64,000 nucleotides of DNA from the NCBI GenBank assembly GCA_017307355.1, contig JAFKFG010000012.1, forward strand, positions 1-64,000, in the 5' to 3' direction. Both the position numbers and the translations under genes were made by a program. This DNA comes from Alphaproteobacteria bacterium. Its GTDB lineage: Bacteria > Pseudomonadota > Alphaproteobacteria > Micropepsales > Micropepsaceae. This document shows positions 36,017 to 43,106 of the stretch, in pieces (within the stretch, counting starts at the first letter, position 1; each line of letters opens with the position of its first letter). The notes beneath the pieces are model-generated. The model was not told where the DNA came from. It saw only the letters and a program-made list of their open reading frames with translations, and did not search any database.

Positions 36017-37123
36017 TCAGGCGGCCCGGCTTGCGGGCTTGGGCCCCGGTCCACCATAGGCGCAGCCGAACCGGTTGGAAAGGAAGGTGGCGAGGCTCAC
36101 ATCTTCCTGCCGCACAAAGCCTTTTTGCGGCAAGGCGCCCGTGGCCAGCAGGTCCAGCATGGTGCAGATGCCCGCCGCGGTGGTGATCTGGATGCCGCTA
36201 TGGGTCACGCCGTTCACCTCGGTGCCATATACTTTGTTGGTATAGGTCTCCTGCAGATACTGCCCGTCGCGATGGCCGGAGACGGTGACGAAGATCAGCA
36301 CCACGTCCTGGTGGGTGGCGGGCAGCGCCTGCTCCAGAATATCCTTCAGGACTTCGCGCCGTTCGCCCAGGCGCAGGTCTTGAATAAGGGCTTTCATGAT
36401 GTCGCGGTGGCCGGGATAACGCACGGTCTTGTAGTTCAGCTGCCGGACTTTGCCCGCCAGGGTTTCGCACAAGGTGCCCAGGCCGCCCGACGTGTTGAAA
36501 GCTTCATAGCGCACGCCGTCGAGGGAGAATTCTTCCAGCTCTTCCAGGGGCGAGGATTCGCGCAGGGTGCCGTCGACGATGGCCTCGCAAGGCTCGTCAT
36601 ATTCATTGATGACGCCGTCGGTGGACCAGGTGAGATTGTAGCCCAGCGCATTGGAAGGATAGAGCGGCAGCGCGCCCACGCGCAGGCGCACGCTGTCCAG
36701 CCGGTCGAAGCGGCGGGCCAGATCGTTCGCCACGATGGAGATGAAGCCCGGCGCCAGTCCGCATTGCGGAATGAAGGTCGACTTCGCGCTTTCGGCCAGC
36801 TTCTTGACCAGCCGCGTGTTGGCCACGTCTTCGGTGAGATCCAGATAATGCACGCCCGCGGAATGCGCGGCGATGGCGATCTTGCCGGTCACCGAATAGG
36901 GCGCGGCACTGAGCACGGCGTAGCGGCCCTTCATGGCGGCGGCCAGGGCGACTTCGTCCGACACGTCCAGGACCAGGGTCTTCATATGGGCGCGCTTGGG
37001 CAGCCTCTGCAGCTGCAGGTCCGAGCGGTCGGCCACCGTCACCCGATAATCGCCAGAGCCGCACAGAAACTCGGCAATGGTCTCGCCGATCTTGCCCGCC
37101 CCGATGAGAAGAATGTCGCGCAT
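36017..37123 (-). CDS. Lysine 6-dehydrogenase-like / saccharopine dehydrogenase family
   Basis: 368 residues. N-terminal Rossmann fold LLIGAGKIGETIAEFL, then the saccharopine-dehydrogenase-like catalytic domain with WSTDGVINEYDEP, EAFNTSGGLGTLCETL and YKTVRYPGHRDIM. Both the length and FNTSGG/YKTxRYxGH pattern agree with lysine 6-dehydrogenases of Geobacillus type, which oxidise lysine directly to aminoadipate semialdehyde with NAD; a glutamate-forming saccharopine dehydrogenase is the alternative. No lysine-ketoglutarate reductase gene is adjacent, which favours the direct enzyme. First gene of the lysine operon. Confidence 0.8.
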   Translation of the reverse strand: MRDILLIGAGKIGETIAEFLCGSGDYRVTVADRSDLQLQRLPKRAHMKTLVLDVSDEVALAAAMKGRYAVLSAAPYSVTGKIAIAAHSAGVHYLDLTEDVANTRLVKKLAESAKSTFIPQCGLAPGFISIVANDLARRFDRLDSVRLRVGALPLYPSNALGYNLTWSTDGVINEYDEPCEAIVDGTLRESSPLEELEEFSLDGVRYEAFNTSGGLGTLCETLAGKVRQLNYKTVRYPGHRDIMKALIQDLRLGERREVLKDILEQALPATHQDVVLIFVTVSGHRDGQYLQETYTNKVYGTEVNGVTHSGIQITTAAGICTMLDLLATGALPQKGFVRQEDVSLATFLSNRFGCAYGGPGPKPASRAA

Positions 37124-37218
37124 GGCCGTTTTCCCAAAGCTGCGGGGAGAAGTTTGCGCCCGGACGCTATCCAGTTTGAAGTTGAAAACCGTCAGAAATG
37201 ATGCTCAGATAAGACAAA

Positions 37219-37671
37219 ATGCCCATCAAAACCGACAATTTGACGTTGGATGCGATCGATGAGCGGCTGCTGGCGCTGTTGCGGGAAGATGCCCGCCTGC
37301 CGGTCACGAGCCTGGCCAAAGCCCTGAAATTGTCGCGTGCCGCGGTCTATACGCGGCTGAACCGGCTGCAGAAGCAGGGGCCTATTCAAAGCTTCACCGT
37401 CAAACTCAGCCCCGATTACGACCGCCGGCGAATCCGCGCCCATGTGATGATCAAGGTCCTGCCCAAATTGTCCCGGGCCACGGAACGGCAGCTGGCGGCG
37501 ATGCCCGCGCTCACGGCACTTTATACGGTGAGCGGCGAGCACGACCTGATCGCGATGGTGGAGGCAGAGGATGTGGGCAAGTTGGACAGCCTGATCGATG
37601 CCATCGGTTCGCTGGAAGGGGTCGAGAAGACCGTGTCCTCCATTCTTCTGTCGTCCAAGCTCCAGCGCTGA
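37219..37671 (+). CDS. Lrp/AsnC-family regulator of the lysine operon
   Basis: 150 residues: AsnC-type HTH (LDAIDERLLALLREDARLPV, then LAKALKLSRAAVYTRLNRLQ) and a C-terminal RAM effector domain (LYTVSGEHDLIAMVEAED). It is divergent from the lysine 6-dehydrogenase gene across 95 bases. Lrp-like proteins commonly sense an amino acid of the neighbouring pathway, so lysine or aminoadipate is the likely ligand. Confidence 0.88.
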   Translation: MPIKTDNLTLDAIDERLLALLREDARLPVTSLAKALKLSRAAVYTRLNRLQKQGPIQSFTVKLSPDYDRRRIRAHVMIKVLPKLSRATERQLAAMPALTALYTVSGEHDLIAMVEAEDVGKLDSLIDAIGSLEGVEKTVSSILLSSKLQR

Positions 37672-37764
37672 CCGTGGGGCGGCGGTCCGAATATTGACCT
37701 GACCGGGTCACTCCATAAGATCGGCCCGTCATCAAATCGCTACAAACCGAATGTGAGGCCGGCG

Positions 37765-39381
37765 ATGTCCAAACGCGCTCCGAGACGCAAGCGCTCCGCA
37801 GCTGTCGCCCGCAAGCCCAGTCGCCGGCAAATGCTGGGCGGGCTGGCCGGGCTCGGCATCACCGCGGCCGGCGGTCTTGGCGCCGCCGCGCAAACGCGCG
37901 GCTTCGATGCCAAGCTGCGCAATACGATCCGCAATGTGGTGGTGATCTTCGCGGAGAATCGCAGCTTCAACAATCTGTTCTCCAATTTTCCGGGCCTTCG
38001 GCATCCCTTGTCGGCAGTGCCGCCGGAACGATTCCAGCAGCGCGACCGCGACGGTTCGATATTGGCGGGACTGCCGCCGATCTGGGGCGGGTTGGTGCCC
38101 AACGAACAGGTGCTGGAGACGAAGCGCTATCAGATCGGGCAGGATGCGATCACGGCTTTGGCGAACAGTCACTTCGCGCTCAAAACGCCGGAAGGCGATC
38201 CCTTGCCGCACGGGTTGGTGACGCGCGATCTCGCACATCTGTTCTACCACAACCAGATGCAGATCAATGGCGGGCGCAATGACAGTTTCGTCGCCTGGGG
38301 CGACAGTGGCGCGCTGGTGATGGGCCATTATGCCGACACCGCATCGGACCTGCGCATGGCCGATCTGGCGCGCCGTTATACGCTCTGCGATAATTTCTTC
38401 ATGGGCGCTTTTGGCGGCTCTTTTCTCAATCACCAATATCTGGTCGCGGCCCAACCGCCTTTTTATCCCGGCGCCGACAAGACCCCGGCGGCGCAGTATA
38501 TTGCCGAACTGGAAGGCGGCGATCCCACGGGAACCCGGTTGAAGCGCCGCGACGGCACGCCCGGCAGCGCGCTGAATGGTCCGCCGAAATTCGGGCCCAG
38601 CAACCTCTCGCCGGATTTCTGGGCGGTGAACACCATGTTTCCCGCCTATCCGCCCACGGCCCGCGACAATAGCAGTCCGCTCCTCCTGCCGCCGCAAACC
38701 CACAAGAGCATCGGCGATGCGCTGTCGGACAGGAACGTCGATTGGGCCTGGTATGCGGGCGCGTGGCAAGCCGCGCTGGACGGGCAGGCGGGCCAGATGG
38801 GCAGCTTTCCGCCCAAGCCTAATTTCCAGATCCATCACCAGCCGCTGAATTATTTCGCCAGCTTCGCGCCGGGCACCGAACGGCGCGCGCATCTGCGCGA
38901 TGGCGGGCTGGGCAGCAGCGCCGAGACCAATCGCTTCATGGCCGATGCGTTGGCGGGACGGCTTCCCGCGGTCAGCTTCTACAAGCCCGAAGGCGACCTC
39001 AACATGCATGCGGGTTATTCGGATGTGGAAGATGGCGACCGGCACATCGCGGCCGTGATCGAGGCGCTGCAGAAGAGCCCGCAATGGAAACACATGCTGG
39101 TCGTGGTCACCTTCGACGAGAATGGCGGCTGGTGGGATCATGTCGCGCCGCCCAAGGCTGACCGCTGGGGTCCCGGCACGCGCATTCCCGCGATCCTGAT
39201 TTCGCCGCATGTGAAAACCCGGCATGTCGAGCATACGGTCTATGACACCGGCTCGATCCTGCGCTTCATCACCCGGCGCTTCGCCTTGGAGAAATTGCCC
39301 GGCCTTGAAATGCGCGAGCGGGAGATGATGCGCCATGAAGGCTTCGCGCCGGGCGACCTGACCGAGGCGCTGGCGATCTGA
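37765..39381 (+). CDS. Exported type-C phosphoesterase (phospholipase C / acid phosphatase AcpA family)
   Basis: 538 residues from ATG at 37765. The N-terminus carries a twin-arginine-like signal, SRRQMLGGLAGLGITAAGG. The phosphoesterase domain begins with VVVIFAENRSFNNLF, includes DNFFMGAFGGSFLNHQYL, and ends with VVTFDENGGWWDHVAPP, the three conserved blocks of the family. It should be folded before export and release phosphate or phosphocholine from organic esters. It precedes a cytochrome gene by 68 bases; the link is unclear. Confidence 0.85.
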   Translation: MSKRAPRRKRSAAVARKPSRRQMLGGLAGLGITAAGGLGAAAQTRGFDAKLRNTIRNVVVIFAENRSFNNLFSNFPGLRHPLSAVPPERFQQRDRDGSILAGLPPIWGGLVPNEQVLETKRYQIGQDAITALANSHFALKTPEGDPLPHGLVTRDLAHLFYHNQMQINGGRNDSFVAWGDSGALVMGHYADTASDLRMADLARRYTLCDNFFMGAFGGSFLNHQYLVAAQPPFYPGADKTPAAQYIAELEGGDPTGTRLKRRDGTPGSALNGPPKFGPSNLSPDFWAVNTMFPAYPPTARDNSSPLLLPPQTHKSIGDALSDRNVDWAWYAGAWQAALDGQAGQMGSFPPKPNFQIHHQPLNYFASFAPGTERRAHLRDGGLGSSAETNRFMADALAGRLPAVSFYKPEGDLNMHAGYSDVEDGDRHIAAVIEALQKSPQWKHMLVVVTFDENGGWWDHVAPPKADRWGPGTRIPAILISPHVKTRHVEHTVYDTGSILRFITRRFALEKLPGLEMREREMMRHEGFAPGDLTEALAI

Positions 39382-39449
39382 CGGCGGGTCTTCTGGCAAA
39401 CCTGCGTTATTGGCGCTAACGTCGAACCGCATCGGAGTCGGGGGGCGCC

Positions 39450-40454
39450 ATGAGAAAATTTGCTGTCGGGATTCTGATCGCCGGAGGCCTGTCGTCCGGC
39501 GCCTTCGCGCAAGGCGCGGGCGCTGATGTGGCGGCGGGAAAAGCACTCTGGGAAGGCTCGCAAACCCAATGCCGCAGCTGTCACGGGCGATTGGGCGAGG
39601 GCGCGTTCGGGCCTCCTTTGGCAGGTCGTAGCCTTTCGCCCGCCGAATTCCGCCAGGCGGTGCGAAAGCCCTGGGGCATCATGCCGGCCTTCACCCAGGA
39701 CCAGGTGAGCGACGCTGATCTGGCCAATTTCGCGGCCTATTTCGCCGGCCTGGCGAAAGTGGCCGAGCCGGGGCCGTGGCGCTTTCCGGTTCCGGAGGGC
39801 GGGCGGCCAGGACAGCGGGTGGCGATTTCCCTGGGCTGCGCCCAATGCCATGGCGCGACCTTCGATGTGGCGCGGGGCATTTTCGGCGGCACGGCCCTGG
39901 GCTTCGCCCAGTTCAAGGATCTGGTCTACGACCACACGGTGGCGATGCCCAAGCTGGGAATCGCGGAAGGCAATACGCCGGGCCAGCGGCTGCATATGGG
40001 CAATTACGATCCCTTGCGCATCTCCGAGCAGCAGCTCAAGGAAATCTATGACTGGACCAAGAACGATCTGGGCTTCCGTCCTTTCCTGGAAGCGCGCCTG
40101 ACGCCCGGCAATGCGGCGACCTTTACGCTGAAAGTCGAGAATTCCGGCTTCAAGCAGAAAGGCCCGGCCGCGCAAGACGTGACGGTCAACATCGTTCTGC
40201 CGGCCGGCGTCACCGTCATTCGCGCCACGGGCGAAGGTTACAAAGGCGTGCGGTCCGATGCCGCCGCCAAGGCCGATGTGGCCGAATGGAAGCTGGCACA
40301 GATCGCGCCTACCGACGAGAAGATTTTCGAAGTCACATTGTCGGCACCGGTCGAGCCGGGCGGGCTCAAAGGCACATTGAGTTGGGCCAAGCCCGCGCCC
40401 AAGACCGGCGCGAAGCTCGACGTGATGAACTTCGTCCTGCGCGCGCCCGGCTGA
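39450..40454 (+). CDS. Dihaem cytochrome c protein with Ig-like C-terminus
   Basis: 334 residues. The signal peptide ends near residue 24 (SGAFAQ). Two class-I haem motifs: CRSCH (Cys41, Cys44, His45) and CAQCH (Cys130, Cys133, His134). The region from about 220 to the end (AATFTLKVENSGFKQKG, then VLPAGVTVIRATGEG) looks like a beta-sandwich domain. It should be periplasmic and transfer electrons, but no electron donor gene lies next to it. A hairpin follows the stop. Confidence 0.85.
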   Translation: MRKFAVGILIAGGLSSGAFAQGAGADVAAGKALWEGSQTQCRSCHGRLGEGAFGPPLAGRSLSPAEFRQAVRKPWGIMPAFTQDQVSDADLANFAAYFAGLAKVAEPGPWRFPVPEGGRPGQRVAISLGCAQCHGATFDVARGIFGGTALGFAQFKDLVYDHTVAMPKLGIAEGNTPGQRLHMGNYDPLRISEQQLKEIYDWTKNDLGFRPFLEARLTPGNAATFTLKVENSGFKQKGPAAQDVTVNIVLPAGVTVIRATGEGYKGVRSDAAAKADVAEWKLAQIAPTDEKIFEVTLSAPVEPGGLKGTLSWAKPAPKTGAKLDVMNFVLRAPG

Positions 40455-40460
40455 AAACGC

Positions 40461-40484
40461 AGGCGGCTAGGGTGCCGCCTGTTT
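40461..40484 (+). terminator. Terminator after the cytochrome gene
   Basis: AGGCGGC pairs with GCCGCCT around TAGGGT, followed by GTTTT. It overlaps the 3' end of the convergent esterase gene. Confidence 0.5.
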
Positions 40485-42137
40485 TGCTGTCAGCGCCGCC
40501 ATGCCGCGCTCCACTTTCTGCGCATAGATATTGCAGGCGGCGGTGCGAAGCCCCGCTTTGGGCGCCGCGCCGTCCGAAGTGAAGTCCATATAGGCATCCG
40601 CGGGTCCGCTTTTGGACCAGGCAGGAAGGCCGGGGCCATTGGGATCGCCCTTGGTGACGAAATTCACCAGATAGCGTTGTTCCTGATCCACAAGCTTGGC
40701 ATCGCGCGGCTGGTCGGCGGGCGGCTGGGTCCAACCAAAGACATACATCATGTCCCACAGATGCACGCCGCCGAGCGGCTCATAGCCGTGGGAGAATTGA
40801 TAGCGCCAGGTCGGTGCCGTGCGGGCATGCCAGTGGGCGGTGATGCCCGCGCCGCAGCGGAAGAAGATGTCGGTGCTGAAGGCGGTGAGGACATCGCCAT
40901 CGGCCGGATCGACCGCGCTCTTGTCGCTGTAAAGCTTCACCGCCTGGCGTGCCAGGTCGGTGTTGGGCGCATAATAAGCCTCGATCTGCTTGATGCCCTC
41001 CGGTCCCAGCGCCGCGACTTTGTGGGTGCCCACACGCGGGCGCGATTTGTCGGCCAGGGTTGCCGCCGCCTTGGGCGTGCCCGAGACGCCCATGCTGTCG
41101 ACATCGCCGTCGCGCGCCGTGTTGCCGATGATGAAGGGCACCTGCGCTTCATGGCCTTGTTTGAACGCCAGCGAGGGTTGTTCGGGGAAAGCATAGCCAT
41201 CCACCACCGGGCCGCGCGGCTCGATGCCATGCACTTTCTCGCTGGCCATCATGGTCTTGAACAGCTCGGCGGCGGATTTCTTGCGCAGCGCATCGATGCT
41301 GCCCTTGTCCGGGGCGCCCAGCGCCTTGGTGAATTTGGCGCCGCCATTTTCGGCATCCTTCAATTCGCTGGCGCCCAGCCGGAAGTCGGCCACCGTGCCG
41401 CTGAAGCCGATGGCTTTGGCGAACAGACCCTTGGCCAAAGGCGAGGTCATCAGGAAGCCTACGCTGTAAGAGCCTGCCGACTGGCCCGAAATGGTGACGT
41501 TGGCGGGATCGCCGCCGAACTTGGCGATGTTGGCTTTGACCCAGTTCAGGGCCGCGATCTGATCCAGCAAGGCATAATTGCCCGACACGCGGTGCGGTGA
41601 CTCGGCGGACAGTTCGGGATGCGCCAGGAAGCCGAACATGCCCAAGCGGTAATTCGCGGTCACCACGATAATGCCGCGCGCGGCCAGTTTTCCGCCATCA
41701 TAAGACGGCTCGATCTCGTTCGCGCCTTGCGAACCGCCGCCATGATAGGCGCCACCGGGGAAGAAGATCATCACCGGCAGCGCTCTGTCGCGCTTGGCCG
41801 GTGACCAGACATTGAGAGTGAGGCAATCCTCGCTGCTCTTGGCGGCCGTGCTTTTGTTCCATTCCAGATTGGCCTGGGCGCAGGGTGCGCCGAATTCCAG
41901 CGCATCGCGCGTGCCGGTCCAAGGCTTGACCGGCTGGGGCTCGCGCCAGCGGAGCGCGCCGACCGGGGGGGCCGCATAGGGCACGGACTTGAAGCTCACC
42001 ACATCGCCTGCAGCCTTGCCCTGCAATTGCCCGCCGGCGACGGTCACCAGCGTCGGCGACGGCGTCGCGCCCGTTGCGGCCCGCATGGCCAGCATGGCGG
42101 ATACCGCCGCACAGGCGATCACGATGGTCTTGCGCAT
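40467..42137 (-). CDS. Secreted type-B carboxylesterase
   Basis: 556 residues with a signal peptide ending near residue 23. The alpha/beta-hydrolase motif TISGQSAGSYSVG holds the nucleophile Ser, and ASEDCLTLNVWSP (here SSEDCLTLNVWSP) is the second family signature. Acid and His members lie in the C-terminal half (YGYEPLGGVHLWDMM region). It hydrolyses ester substrates in the periplasm or outside. Transcribed away from the glycine-riboswitch operon. Confidence 0.88.
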   Translation of the reverse strand: MRKTIVIACAAVSAMLAMRAATGATPSPTLVTVAGGQLQGKAAGDVVSFKSVPYAAPPVGALRWREPQPVKPWTGTRDALEFGAPCAQANLEWNKSTAAKSSEDCLTLNVWSPAKRDRALPVMIFFPGGAYHGGGSQGANEIEPSYDGGKLAARGIIVVTANYRLGMFGFLAHPELSAESPHRVSGNYALLDQIAALNWVKANIAKFGGDPANVTISGQSAGSYSVGFLMTSPLAKGLFAKAIGFSGTVADFRLGASELKDAENGGAKFTKALGAPDKGSIDALRKKSAAELFKTMMASEKVHGIEPRGPVVDGYAFPEQPSLAFKQGHEAQVPFIIGNTARDGDVDSMGVSGTPKAAATLADKSRPRVGTHKVAALGPEGIKQIEAYYAPNTDLARQAVKLYSDKSAVDPADGDVLTAFSTDIFFRCGAGITAHWHARTAPTWRYQFSHGYEPLGGVHLWDMMYVFGWTQPPADQPRDAKLVDQEQRYLVNFVTKGDPNGPGLPAWSKSGPADAYMDFTSDGAAPKAGLRTAACNIYAQKVERGMAALTAKQAAP

Positions 42138-42706
42138 TGCTTTCCCCCGGGGGCTTGGCCCTGTTGTTATGGGGCAAGCCTACAAGCAATCCGGAGCCGG
42201 GCAAATGGGCGGCGGGAAACCGGCGGCCAAGAAAATTTCCAACAAAATAATGGGCTTGTGCCGGTGATGGCGGGTAGGCGGTTCGCGAAGGCACCCATGC
42301 GATCGATCTCCGCGTCCGGATTTCCACCGCCCTATTCGCTGCGATGGATCGTTGATGTATCCGCGGAGCTGCGTTCGCCCAACCGTGCGTTCAGACACGA
42401 ACTCTCATTGTGTCTCGCGCAAAGGGCCGCGCCGTGGTTCCTCGCGAATGATTTTCAAGCGTTAATGTAGGCAGTGGCTCGCAATGCAAGGCGATGAAAA
42501 TACAGCGCCGCTTCCATTCTTCGCGTGATATGCGGCGCGCCTCGCAATGCGTGTCCCGCAATGGTTCTCTTCCGAATGTGCACGGCTGTCGCGCCACAGC
42601 TACACATCGAAGATCATCGATCTCAAAGTATCGCAGAACGACGAATTTCAGCATGAGGAAGTTGACAGGCTCTCAGCCTGATGATGCAGTTATCAAACTT
42701 TCATGT
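42138..42706 (+). other. 569-base non-coding stretch between the esterase and the riboswitch
   Basis: The left side holds the reverse-strand promoter of the esterase (GGGGGAAAGC ribosome site at its ATG). The rest shows no convincing frame; the longer forward frame to 42940 runs through the riboswitch and is not real. CTCGCAATGC occurs twice, near 42478 and 42542. TTGACA at 42662-42667 could be the -35 element of the riboswitch transcript. Confidence 0.4.
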
Positions 42707-42869
42707 TCCTGCATGGGAGAGATTGGTTCGCCAACGCCGAAGGAGCAACCGCCTCGGAAACTCTCAGGCAAACGGACCATGCGGGATTTTAAAATCTGGA
42801 AAGAGATTCCATGGCGTTCATGGAATCCGCCGAAGGGGTCATGCTCTCAGGCGAAAAGACAGATGGGGC
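42707..42869 (+). ncRNA. Tandem glycine riboswitch
   Basis: Aptamer 1 (42707-42786): P1 TCCTGCATGG/CCATGCGGGA, P2 GAGAG/CTCTC, P3a TTGG-TTCG-CCAA, then core CGCCGAAGGAGCAA and GGAAACTCTCAGGC, all consensus. Aptamer 2 (42794-42869): P1 ATCTG/CAGAT, P2 AGAG/CTCT, a perfect eight-base P3a hairpin (ATTCCATG/CATGGAAT), CCGCCGAAGGGGTCA and CTCTCAGGCGAAAAGACAGA. The linker is seven bases, as in cooperative tandems. The first downstream genes are a TonB-dependent receptor (GTG 43107) and an M19 dipeptidase, not the glycine-cleavage system. Confidence 0.93.
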
Positions 42870-43106
42870 GCCAGGTCGTTCGACCATTTGAGCATCCGCT
42901 CAAACAGAAAGGCGCATCCATGAAACCAGCCGAACATTAGCCTTCGTGCGGCGCCGCCGCACATCGATGGGCTTTGTCTTTTCCGGATAACTCCCGGCAT
43001 TGGGAGAGCGGCTGCTCGCGCGGTCCGCAACGGAGGAGGCTTGCCCGGACAACAGACACGCCGAGCAAAATATCAGCCGGTGCAACCGAAAAAGAGGGGA
43101 TTTCGC
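42870..43106 (+). promoter_or_regulatory. Leader between the riboswitch and the TonB-dependent receptor
   Basis: The 237-base leader contains hairpins GGTC-GTTC-GACC (42874-42885), TTTGAG/CTCAAA (42887-42904) and GTGCGGC/GCCGCAC (42946-42962), the last followed at a distance by TTTGTCTTTT. A six-codon frame (ATG 42920, stop 42940) lies between them. There is no classical terminator, so the expression platform could act on translation or at 42946-42980. GGAGGAGG at 43032-43039 precedes a TTG at 43041. Confidence 0.45.

Noticed and set aside
37732..39546. Reverse frame of 604 codons opposite the phosphoesterase
   Set aside because: No family match, and the forward frame carries a full phosphoesterase.
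42494..42940. Forward reading frame of 148 codons
   Set aside because: It runs through both glycine aptamers, whose pairing is clear; the frame has no recognisable protein and no good ribosome site.
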